A stretch of 64,000 bases of DNA, taken from assembly GCF_900107255.1 (NCBI RefSeq), contig NZ_FNPH01000001.1:124001-188000 (forward strand), in the 5' to 3' direction. Under the pieces are notes generated by a model, which saw nothing but the letters and a program-made list of their open reading frames with translations, did not search any database and was not told the origin of the DNA. Made by a program: the position numbers and the translations under genes. The stretch comes from Micromonospora pattaloongensis. GTDB taxonomy: Bacteria; Actinomycetota; Actinomycetes; Mycobacteriales; Micromonosporaceae. Positions 1 through 8,380 of this stretch are shown here, in pieces (positions within the stretch are counted from its first letter, which is position 1; each line of letters starts with the position of its first letter).

Positions 1-596
1 TGGCTGATCGCGTCCTTCTCCGCCGGCGACAGCTCGGCGTTCGTCCGGGTCTGCCCGTCACCGAGGAAGATCGGGTCGTACCCGAATCCGCCGGCGCCGC
101 GCGGCGCGCGCAGCAGCCGCCCGGTCTGCCGGCCGTCCACCAGGTGCTCTTTGCCGCCCGGGAAAGTGTCGTTCGGCAGCACCAGCGCCGCCGCACACAC
201 GAACGACGCGCCGCGGTGCTCGTCGGGAACGTCGGCGGTCTGCCCGAGCAGCAGCTCCAGGTTCGCCCGGTCGTCGCCGTGCCGCCCCGCCCACCGGGCG
301 CTGAACACGCCCGGCATCCCGTTCAGGGCGTCGACCGCGATCCCCGAGTCGTCGGCCACCGTCGGCAGCCCGGTGTGGCGGACGCCCTCCCGCGCCTTCA
401 GCAGCGCGTTCTCGCCGAACGTCAGGCCCGTCTCCGGCGCCTCCGGATACTCCGGTACGTCGTTCAGCCCGACCAGCTCCACCCGGTGCCCGCCGAGCGC
501 GGCGTCGAGGATGCGCTGCAGCTCGACCAGCTTCTTGGCGTTGCGGGTGGCCAGCAGCAGCCGGGTCGGCAGCACTCCGGCGTCGGCGGCGCTCAT
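1..596 (-). CDS. rdgB: RdgB/HAM1-family XTP/dITP pyrophosphatase, C-terminal end cut off
   Basis: Hydrolyses non-canonical purine triphosphates (dITP, XTP) to monophosphates and so keeps hypoxanthine and xanthine out of DNA. My translation of the reverse strand gives 198 codons before the window edge. It has the N-terminal phosphate-binding motif TRNAKK (residues 17-22), [13 protein letters not shown] near residue 85 and GGFGYDPIF near residue 170, all family hallmarks. The reading ends within the last conserved stretch ([13 protein letters not shown]), so only a few residues should be missing. The ATG overlaps the rph stop codon (ATGA, 593-596), which implies translational coupling. The rph-rdgB order is the usual actinobacterial arrangement. 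Confidence 0.93.
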   Translation of the reverse strand, partial: MSAADAGVLPTRLLLATRNAKKLVELQRILDAALGGHRVELVGLNDVPEYPEAPETGLTFGENALLKAREGVRHTGLPTVADDSGIAVDALNGMPGVFSARWAGRHGDDRANLELLLGQTADVPDEHRGASFVCAAALVLPNDTFPGGKEHLVDGRQTGRLLRAPRGAGGFGYDPIFLGDGQTRTNAELSPAEKDAIS

Positions 597-1321
597 CCGG
601 CCAACGCCGTCCGCTGCGCCTCGGCGAGCTGCGCGCAGCCGGCCACGCCGAGGTCGAGCAGCGCGTTCAGCTGCTCGCGGGGGAACACATTCGCCTCACC
701 CGTGCCCTGCACCTCGACGAAGTCGCCCTCGCCGGTGCACACCACGTTCATGTCCACCTCCGCCGCGACGTCCTCGAGATAGCACAGGTCCGACCGCGCC
801 TCGCCCTCGATGATGCCGACGCTGACCGCGGCGACCGAGCGGTGGATCGCCTGCGCCGGCTTGCCGACGAGCAGCTTGCGCCCGGCCATCCAGGTGACCG
901 CGTCGTGCAGCGCGACGTACGCGCCGGTGATCGCCGCGGTACGCGTCCCACCGTCGGCCTGCAGCACGTCGCAGTCCAGCACGATGGAGTTCTCGCCGAG
1001 CGCCTTGAGGTTGACGCAGGCCCGCAGGCTGCGCCCGATCAGGCGGGAGATCTCATGCGTACGCCCGCCGATGCGGCCCTTGACGCTCTCCCGGTCGGAG
1101 CGGGTCGTGGTCGCGCGGGGCAGCATCGAGTACTCGGCGGTGATCCAGCCCAGCCCCGAACCCTTGCGCCAGCGCGGCACCCCCTCGGTGACGCTCGCGG
1201 TGCACAGCACCTTGGTGTCGCCGAACGCCACCAAAACCGAGCCCTCGGGATGGATGCTCCAGTGCCGGGTCAGGGTCACCGGCCGTAGCTGGTCGGGCTG
1301 TCGCCCATCGGGTCGTGCCAT
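593..1321 (-). CDS. rph: Ribonuclease PH (tRNA nucleotidyltransferase)
   Basis: Phosphorolytic 3'-5' exoribonuclease that trims the 3' ends of tRNA precursors and other RNAs. The 242-residue product has the normal family length and begins [15 protein letters not shown]. The family signatures are visible: [17 protein letters not shown] near residue 30, [20 protein letters not shown] near residues 80-100 (phosphate-binding arginines) and the [18 protein letters not shown] block. The start is an ATG at 1321. Its stop overlaps the rdgB start by four bases. The MBL-fold gene lies upstream on the same strand, 67 bases away, so the three may be transcribed together. Confidence 0.96.
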   Translation of the reverse strand: MARPDGRQPDQLRPVTLTRHWSIHPEGSVLVAFGDTKVLCTASVTEGVPRWRKGSGLGWITAEYSMLPRATTTRSDRESVKGRIGGRTHEISRLIGRSLRACVNLKALGENSIVLDCDVLQADGGTRTAAITGAYVALHDAVTWMAGRKLLVGKPAQAIHRSVAAVSVGIIEGEARSDLCYLEDVAAEVDMNVVCTGEGDFVEVQGTGEANVFPREQLNALLDLGVAGCAQLAEAQRTALAG

Positions 1322-1388
1322 GGACGAAGCCTAAGTGCTCCCCGCGGCGGGCCGACCCGGGGTGTCCGCCAACGCCCGACCGCAGTGG

Positions 1389-2135
1389 TCAGACCTCGTA
1401 GCGCGCGCCGGGCCGGACTATCTCGACCGGGCCGGTGAACGTGGACGCCGCCGCCTCGTGCGTCTCCGACTCGCTGCCCCACGCCGCGACCAGATGCGTC
1501 AGCAGCAGCTTCCCGACACCCGCCTTCGCCGCGATCTCGCCCGCCTCCCGGCCGGTCAGGTGCAGGTCCGGCGGGTTCGCCACGCCGTCGAGGTAGCTCG
1601 CCTCACACAGGAACAGGTCCGCGCCCTGCGCCAGACGCAGCAGCGCCTCGCACGGCGCGGTGTCCGAGGAGTAGACCAGCACGCGCCCCTGGTGTTCCAC
1701 CCGCACGCCGTACGTCTCGACGGGGTGATTGACGCGGTCGACGCTCACCGAGAACGGACCGATCGGGAAGGTGCCCGGCTGCAGCCCGTAGAAGGTGTAG
1801 ACGTCGTCGACCGGACCCTCCGCCGGGCTGTAGGCGCTGGCGATCCGGTCCGGCGCACCGGCCGGGGCGTAGACCGGCAACGGCGGGTACGGCCCGTCCG
1901 GCGCGTAGCGCCGGACAACCACGTACGTGCAGGCGTCGAGCATGTGGTCACAGTGCAGGTGCGTCAGCAGGATCGCGTCGACGGCGTGCAGCCCGGCGTA
2001 CCGCTGCAGGGCGGAGAGCGAGCCGGAGCCGAAGTCGATCAACAGACGGAATCCCTCGGCTTCGACGAGGTACGCGGAGCACGCCGACTCCGGACCGGGA
2101 AAACTGCCGGCACAGCCGAGAACGGTCAAACGCAT
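1389..2135 (-). CDS. MBL-fold metallo-hydrolase, Rv1339-like (possible cyclic-nucleotide phosphodiesterase)
   Basis: A 248-residue metallo-beta-lactamase-fold hydrolase. The metal-binding motif HLHCDH sits at residues 59-64, with a later SSDTAPCE (Asp ligand) and a C-terminal LLTHL His. Position directly upstream of rph-rdgB matches M. tuberculosis Rv1339, an atypical cAMP phosphodiesterase, so a nucleotide phosphodiesterase role is plausible. That role is inferred from synteny and fold, not from a specific substrate motif. RNase Z-like proteins share this fold, but the exosite of that family is not evident. The start is an ATG at 2135 with AGGACGA just upstream. Confidence 0.88.
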   Translation of the reverse strand: MRLTVLGCAGSFPGPESACSAYLVEAEGFRLLIDFGSGSLSALQRYAGLHAVDAILLTHLHCDHMLDACTYVVVRRYAPDGPYPPLPVYAPAGAPDRIASAYSPAEGPVDDVYTFYGLQPGTFPIGPFSVSVDRVNHPVETYGVRVEHQGRVLVYSSDTAPCEALLRLAQGADLFLCEASYLDGVANPPDLHLTGREAGEIAAKAGVGKLLLTHLVAAWGSESETHEAAASTFTGPVEIVRPGARYEV

Positions 2136-2414
2136 CCGGTCGTCCTGGAGGTGCGGGCGGCCACGGACAGCCCGCTGACAACCGCGGTGAAGATCCGTAC
2201 CGGCGAGTCAATCACGGTGCGCAGCCTACGCTGCGAGGGGTGCAGGCAAGAAAGGTCTGATCCAACTTGTCGCCAACGTGACAAGCCAGGTCGCCGCCGC
2301 GGGTCGCCCGCTTCCCGGACCCACACGGCGTTACGCGTAGTGATAGCAATCCGTTGCACAGCGTAAGGGCTCGTCGGCCTCCGGCGGGCGGTACGCAGAG
2401 CAGGACGGTGAGCC

Positions 2415-3716
2415 GTGTCCACCCAAGGCGACAAGTCATCTCTCCGTACCGGCGCCGCGCCGGTCGAACCGACTCGCACCCCGGAGGGCCCGCCGGGACA
2501 ACCAGCGCCCCGGACCGGAGAACCGGGCGGGCCCCACCTCCCCGATGAACCGCCGACCGGGACGGACGACGCCCCCACCGAGCCGCCGACCGCGGTGCCG
2601 CCGACCGCGGTGCCGCCGACGGCGACGGGCGGAGACAGGCGTGCGCTGGAGGTGCCGGTGCCGGTGCAACGCTCCACGGCCGACGACGCAGCGGAGGAGG
2701 CCGTCCCCGCGCAGTGCGCCGCGACCGACAATCCGCCGGAGGCGCCCGTCACGGAGGCACCGGTCACGGAGGCAGCGGTCACGCAGGCACCGGTCACGCA
2801 GGCAGCGGTCACGCAGGCACCGGTCACGCAGGCACCGCCCACGGTGCCGGAACAACGGGCGGCGGCCGGGGAGCGGCCGCGGCGCACGGCGGAGCCGCCG
2901 GACCGGAGCGTCACGGCCGACAAGCGGCCGCCGAACATGCCGGAGCAGCGCAGTGAGCCCGAGCAGCGCAGTGAGCCCGAGCAACGCACTGAGCCCGAGC
3001 AACGCACTGAGCCCGAGCAACGCACTGAGCCCGAGCAACGCACTGAGCCGGCGCAACGCACTGAGCCGGCGCAACGCACTGAGCCCGAGCAACGCAGTGA
3101 GCCCGAGCAACGCAGTGAGCCCGAGCAACGCACTGAGCCGACGCAGGGCAGTCGGCCCGCGCAACGCGACGGGCGCGAGCAGAGCGGAGAGTCGGCGCAC
3201 CGGGGCGAGCCGGAGCCGCCCGCGCAGACCGCGGCCGGGCGGCCCGCCGAGTCCGCGGAACCGGGCGCGGAAGGCTGGGAGAAGTCGGCGACCACGCCGG
3301 ACCGTCCGCTGTGGGCGCCCCGGCGTCCGCCACGGCCAGCGTCCCCCGACGAGCCGCGGCCCGTACTCACGGAGGCGCCCCAGCACCGTCGGCGGCTGAT
3401 CCGGGTCTTCCGGCTGCCGAGCCCGACCGATCCGTCGCCCGCGTCCGGCCGGCTGCTGGCGATGTCGGCCTGGGCGACCACGCTGGGCGTGCTCGGGCTG
3501 GCGGTCGCGCTCTGGGGGCTGGTCGGGATCCTGGCCGAGGCCGTGCCGGCCTGGTACGAGCCGGCGATGGTCGGCACCGGCCTGCTCGGCATCGCGCTGA
3601 CCGTCGGCGGGTTCACCTCGGTGCAGCGGCCCCGGCTCCCATGGATCATGTTGACACTGGCGACCGCGCCGCTGCTGGCGGCGCTCGGCCTGACCTTCAA
3701 CGCGCTGCAGCGGTGA
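2415..3716 (+). CDS. Repeat-rich membrane protein of unknown function
   Basis: Unrecognised 433-residue protein. Roughly the first 320 residues are low-complexity Pro/Glu/Thr/Arg-rich and contain two tandem repeat blocks. One is a five-residue series of the type APVTE/APVTQ (about 2746-2836). The other is a six-residue EQR(S/T)EP series of at least ten units (about 2941-3140). The C-terminal ~100 residues hold two or three hydrophobic segments (AWATTLGVLGLAVALWGLVG; GTGLLGIALTVGG; LATAPLLAALGL). A disordered cytoplasmic stalk on a small membrane anchor is the likely layout. The start is a GTG at 2415. The gene sits alone, opposed to its neighbours, in a block that is otherwise all on the minus strand. 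The base-level repeats generate long spurious reading frames on both strands. Confidence 0.75.
   Translation: MSTQGDKSSLRTGAAPVEPTRTPEGPPGQPAPRTGEPGGPHLPDEPPTGTDDAPTEPPTAVPPTAVPPTATGGDRRALEVPVPVQRSTADDAAEEAVPAQCAATDNPPEAPVTEAPVTEAAVTQAPVTQAAVTQAPVTQAPPTVPEQRAAAGERPRRTAEPPDRSVTADKRPPNMPEQRSEPEQRSEPEQRTEPEQRTEPEQRTEPEQRTEPAQRTEPAQRTEPEQRSEPEQRSEPEQRTEPTQGSRPAQRDGREQSGESAHRGEPEPPAQTAAGRPAESAEPGAEGWEKSATTPDRPLWAPRRPPRPASPDEPRPVLTEAPQHRRRLIRVFRLPSPTDPSPASGRLLAMSAWATTLGVLGLAVALWGLVGILAEAVPAWYEPAMVGTGLLGIALTVGGFTSVQRPRLPWIMLTLATAPLLAALGLTFNALQR
2746..2836 (+). repeat. 15-bp tandem repeat inside the membrane protein gene
   Basis: About six copies of a 15-base unit of the form GCACCGGTCACGGAG or GCACCGGTCACGCAG encode the alternating APVTE/AAVTQ/APVTQ series. 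Copies differ by one or two bases, so copy-number change by slippage is plausible. Confidence 0.8.
2941..3140 (+). repeat. 18-bp tandem repeat encoding EQR(S/T)EP
   Basis: At least ten near-identical 18-base units (GAGCAACGCACTGAGCCC and variants GAGCAGCGCAGTGAGCCC, GCGCAACGCACTGAGCCG). Blocks of identical variants are adjacent (two S-type, four T-type, two A-type, then S-type again), a pattern typical of recent tandem duplication. Confidence 0.9.
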
Positions 3717-3740
3717 CGCGTCGATCGGAAACTTTCGCCC

Positions 3741-3784
3741 CGATCAAGGGCCTGTGCACATGTTCGTGAACAGGCCCTTGATCG
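3741..3784. terminator. Long hairpin between convergent genes
   Basis: A perfect 15-bp inverted repeat, CGATCAAGGGCCTGT at 3741-3755 and its complement at 3770-3784, with a 14-base loop. It lies between the end of the membrane protein gene (3716, plus) and the end of cysM (3803, minus), so it can terminate both transcripts. There is no U-tract. It belongs to the GATC-containing hairpin group described in the findings. Confidence 0.75.
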
Positions 3785-3802
3785 ACGGGGAGGGTGGGGG
3801 CG

Positions 3803-5093
<1,291 letters not shown>

Positions 5094-5158
5094 GACGTGC
5101 TCCTAGAAAACGACGGTGTGGGACAAGCGGGACTGCGGTGACGTGCGCGGCGGCTGGG

Positions 5159-5650
5159 TCAGCGGCCGAGCGAACACTCGTAGTCGACCGTCGCCGGGCT
5201 CTGCCCGAACATGTACGACTGGACCGCGTGCGGGTCCACGCTCGCATCGATGACGTACACCGGCTCCTCGGTCACGACCCCGTCCACGATCCGGAACGAG
5301 CGGATCTCCTCGGTGTCGGGATCGCGGGTGGAGACCAGCAGGTAGTGGGCGCCGGGCTCGCCGGCGAAGGAGATGTCCGTGCGGGACGGGTACGCCTCGG
5401 TCGCGGTGTGCGAGTGGTAGATCACCACCGGCTCCTCGTCGCGATCGTCCATCTCGCGCCACACCCGCAGCTGCTCCATCGAGTCGAACTCGTAGAACGT
5501 CATCGACCGCGCGGCGTTGTCCATCGGGATGTGCCGGGTCGGGGTGTCGCTGCCGGCCGCCCCCGCGACCACGCCGCAGGCCTCGTCGGGGTGGTCCCGA
5601 CGCGCGTGCGCGATGATCGCGTCCATGATCGACCGGTCGATGCTCAGCAC
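5159..5650 (-). CDS. mec: Mec, JAMM-family metalloprotease acting on CysO
   Basis: Zinc protease that releases cysteine from CysO-Cys by cutting after Gly-Gly. The 163-residue protein shows the JAMM motif: Glu23 in HPDEACGV, then His79, His81 and Asp92 in HSHTATEAYPSRTD. The start is taken as GTG at 5650 (VLSIDRSIMDAI), because alignment to mycobacterial Mec begins here and the upstream open frame overlaps DUF2017. From memory it is about 17 residues longer than mycobacterial Mec, ending with a tail rich in Ser/Tyr/Phe. cysO begins 65 bases downstream. It may have a second job here, removing the CysO tail. Confidence 0.93.
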   Translation of the reverse strand: MLSIDRSIMDAIIAHARRDHPDEACGVVAGAAGSDTPTRHIPMDNAARSMTFYEFDSMEQLRVWREMDDRDEEPVVIYHSHTATEAYPSRTDISFAGEPGAHYLLVSTRDPDTEEIRSFRIVDGVVTEEPVYVIDASVDPHAVQSYMFGQSPATVDYECSLGR

Positions 5651-5742
5651 GACGCCCAGCTTACCGCGTACGGCCCGGCACTTCCCCGTGGGCACTGTCA
5701 CGCCCGACCCGCCGCCGGCGCGCGTGTCGTGGCGGACGCGGG

Positions 5743-6243
5743 TCAGTCCATCAACGCGTTGAGCAGCGATTCCTGGAGATAACCGAGGTACGCGTAGACG
5801 GAGAGCTGGAAGACCCGGGCCGAGGTCGGGTCGTGCAGCACGGCGTCGTCCAGCTCGTCGCCGATGTCGGTGTCGGCCCCGATGTCCAGCCGGACGCCCA
5901 TCGCGAGCCGGGCGTCGTTGAGCGCCCGCAGCCACGCCTCGGCGGCCTCGGCGTCCAGCCGCACCTCACCGCCCGCGGCGTCGGGGAGGGCCGCCAGGAT
6001 CGCGCCCGCCTGATCGATCTTGGCGGTCTTGAGGTCGCCCTCCGTGTATCGGCGGAAGTCGGCGGAGTCGGCGGGCCGCTCGGGGTAGATGTCCGGAAAA
6101 AGCCGGTTCACCACCGGGTCGTCGTGATCGAACCCCTCGGTGAGCAGCCCGACCACCTCGGTGGCCACCTTGCGCAGTACCCGCACCTCGTCGGCGGCGA
6201 AGGTGGCCACGCAGAGCGCACCCTGCCGGCGGAACATCGTCAC
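5743..6243 (-). CDS. DUF2017 family protein
   Basis: A 166-residue helical protein typical of the actinobacterial DUF2017 family, which is nearly always encoded next to clpS; its role is not known. The N-terminus MFRRQGALCVATFAADEVRVLRKV and the acidic PVVNRLFPDIYPERP stretch are characteristic. The GTG start at 6243 is preferred over ATG at 6237 because GGGGGA lies six bases before the GTG. It is 16 bases downstream of the clpS stop, so the two are probably co-translated. Confidence 0.88.
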   Translation of the reverse strand: MTMFRRQGALCVATFAADEVRVLRKVATEVVGLLTEGFDHDDPVVNRLFPDIYPERPADSADFRRYTEGDLKTAKIDQAGAILAALPDAAGGEVRLDAEAAEAWLRALNDARLAMGVRLDIGADTDIGDELDDAVLHDPTSARVFQLSVYAYLGYLQESLLNALMD

Positions 6244-6259
6244 TGAGCGTCCCCCGCCG

Positions 6260-6559
6260 TCATGCCCGGTCGACCGTGGCCCACAGCCCGTACCCGTGCA
6301 GCTGGGACGCGTCGTGTTCCATTCGCTCGCGCGCGCCGCTGGAGACCACCGCCCGCCCCTTCGTGTGCACGTCGAGCATGAGCTGCTCGGCCTTCTCGCG
6401 GCTGTATCCGAACAGCTTCTGGAACACCCACGTCACGTACGACATCAGGTTGACCGGGTCGTCCCAGACGATCGTCACCCATGGCCGGTCCTCCGCCGGC
6501 ACCTCTTCGGTGTCCGGCGCCTCGACCGGGGCAACCTGTGGAGCGGCCATGTCCCCCAT
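6260..6559 (-). CDS. clpS: ClpS, adaptor for the ClpAP/ClpCP protease
   Basis: Delivers N-degron substrates to Clp proteases. The 99-residue product has the ClpS core: [20 protein letters not shown] (the Asp-Asp-Pro-Val-Asn segment includes N-degron pocket residues), HTKGRAVV, and the final YGLWATVD. The N-terminal ~25 residues are acidic and probably flexible, as in other ClpS proteins. ATG at 6559 is chosen; the next ATG (6550) has its purine-rich site too close. It is the first gene of clpS-DUF2017-mec-cysO-cysM. Confidence 0.95.
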   Translation of the reverse strand: MGDMAAPQVAPVEAPDTEEVPAEDRPWVTIVWDDPVNLMSYVTWVFQKLFGYSREKAEQLMLDVHTKGRAVVSSGARERMEHDASQLHGYGLWATVDRA

Positions 6560-6698
6560 CGTGCCACCGCCCGGCGGGGAGTGATGAACCGGAACACCGC
6601 GGGCGGGTCGGCCGCGGTGTTCCGCGTACCCGAGCGGGGCGCCCGGCCGGCCGGCACAGCGGCGCGGCAGCGCGCCCGCGAGCGGGGGTCGGGACATG

Positions 6699-8204
6699 TC
6701 AGGCCAGCAGGATGCCGTGGTCGACCGCCTCCGCGAGCAGCACGGCGAGCGCGTCGCGCAGCGCGCCGAACCGACGCCCCGTCTCGCGCAGCAGCTCGTG
6801 CTCGACCGCGTGGAGGGCGCGTTGCGCCCAGGCCCGCCCGGCCTCCGCGTCGGCATCATCCGAGTTGCGCCAGCGCAGGTAGCAGCCGCCGGAGAGGCCC
6901 AGGCCGATCTCGGGGAGCACCTGCGCCCCGAGATCGCTCGGGTACGCGGCGAGCCCGGCCACCGCTTCCGCGCCGGCGACCACGGCAACGCCGCCGGTCG
7001 CGGTGACGAGGAACACCCGCGCGAGGTCGCGCGCGGCGGCGTCCTCGGCGAGCCCACGGCGGACGCCGGCGACGACGCGTCGGCGTACCCCCTCGTCCGG
7101 CGGCTCGGCGAGCACGTCCGCGAGGGTCTGCTGGATCAACCGTTCCACCGCCGCGTCCCCCTCCGCGGCCGCGCGCAGCGACAGCGCGTGCAACTCACGG
7201 TCGAGCACGGCGGGCAGCCCGGTCGGGCCGGCCCCGAAATCGAGCTGCCGTTCGATCCGCAGCCGCACGTCGCCGAGCTCGACGGCGAGCCGCTGCCGGA
7301 CGCGCTCGGTTGCGGCCCGGGCCGCGGTCTCCAGCCGCTGTGACCAGTCGGATTCGTGGGCGTGCGGTGCGACCCGGACGGTGCGGCCGGCGCCCGGCGG
7401 GACGGGCGGATTCAGGCTGGCCCGGCGCAGCCCCTCCGCGCCGGCCCACTCGACGAGCGCGCGACGCAGGTACGCGGTGTCGGTGGCGGCCGGGTCGACC
7501 GCGAACCAGGGCGCGCGGTCCAGCGCCGGCACCGCGCCGGTCACGACCGCGCGGTGGACCTCGACCGCCGCGGTGGCCGGGTCGAAGATCGGCTCGGGCG
7601 CGTCGGGAACCCGCCAACCGCCGCGGGCGTCCGGGGTGATCACGCAGAAGACCGCCACCGAGCGCCGTGCCGCCGCGGCGAGCAGCTCCAGCTCGGCGGG
7701 GTGCGGTCGCTGGTCGGCGGCGAGCACGAAGAGCAGCGCGCCGCCACGTTCGGCGGCGTCCAGCACGATCCGGGCGCCGGCGACCCCGAGCGTGGCCGTG
7801 TCGGGGGTGTCGACGAGCGCGAAGTGCCGCAGCAGCGGATCGGGCTCCACCAGCTCGACGCGGCGCGGCGGGCGGGAGCCGGAACCGGCGGCGGCCGGCG
7901 GGTAGGGGTGGGGCCGGCGGGCGCCGGGCAGGTGTGCGGTGACCGCGCGGCGGGCGCCGTGCCGCACCACGAGATAACTGGTGTCGGGCACCTCAAGGAT
8001 GCGGCCGGGCGAGCCGAGCAGCGCGCCCACGACGGCGCTGCGCGCCGCTCCGGTGCCGGTCGCGACGATCGCGATGGGCTCGTCGGGCACGGGCTCGACC
8101 ACCGGGGATGGCCGTCGCGTCTTCGGTCGGTGCTGCCTCGGCACTGCCGGTCCGCCCCCGTTCGACCGGGTTCCGGCGACCAGATGGAGAGTGGGACGCT
8201 CCAT
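6699..8204 (-). CDS. Dynamin-like/GTPase-fold protein with degenerate nucleotide motifs
   Basis: A 501-residue protein with the order of a dynamin-like GTPase, but each expected nucleotide motif is altered. The P-loop position reads TGTGAARS (residues 49-56) with no Lys, the G3 position reads DTPD (132-135) instead of DTPG, and the G4-like position reads ITPDARGG with no Lys. The C-terminal part is Arg/Glu/Ala-rich and helical. It includes a hydrophobic hairpin ([21 protein letters not shown], about 405-430) that could insert in the membrane. The RBS AAGGAGG sits well before ATG 8204. It is probably a pseudo-GTPase membrane remodelling protein; that is inference from the layout, not from similarity I can name. 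Confidence 0.6.
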   Translation of the reverse strand: MERPTLHLVAGTRSNGGGPAVPRQHRPKTRRPSPVVEPVPDEPIAIVATGTGAARSAVVGALLGSPGRILEVPDTSYLVVRHGARRAVTAHLPGARRPHPYPPAAAGSGSRPPRRVELVEPDPLLRHFALVDTPDTATLGVAGARIVLDAAERGGALLFVLAADQRPHPAELELLAAAARRSVAVFCVITPDARGGWRVPDAPEPIFDPATAAVEVHRAVVTGAVPALDRAPWFAVDPAATDTAYLRRALVEWAGAEGLRRASLNPPVPPGAGRTVRVAPHAHESDWSQRLETAARAATERVRQRLAVELGDVRLRIERQLDFGAGPTGLPAVLDRELHALSLRAAAEGDAAVERLIQQTLADVLAEPPDEGVRRRVVAGVRRGLAEDAAARDLARVFLVTATGGVAVVAGAEAVAGLAAYPSDLGAQVLPEIGLGLSGGCYLRWRNSDDADAEAGRAWAQRALHAVEHELLRETGRRFGALRDALAVLLAEAVDHGILLA

Positions 8205-8367
8205 TCACGGCCTCCTTCACACAACGAACCTCTGGCACGAACCGGGCGCATCGGAACGCTACGTGAACGGTCACTTACGCAGCGAGGATCGCCATTACTC
8301 AACAGGCCCCGCATTCACTACTCAACTTCGGATCGTCATGGGGCCTGCGCTGACCACTTTCGATCGA

Positions 8368-8380
8368 TATGCTCCGGCCA
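8368..8380 (+). promoter_or_regulatory. -10 hexamer for a leaderless transcript of the LAL regulator
   Basis: TATGCT (8368-8373) is followed by six bases and then the ATG at 8380. No ribosome binding site is visible, so transcription probably starts at the start codon. Confidence 0.5.

Noticed and set aside
2126-3700. 524-codon minus-strand frame with SGSVRC-type repeats
   Set aside because: It is the mirror of the plus-strand tandem repeats; no RBS and an implausible Cys/Ser/Gly composition.
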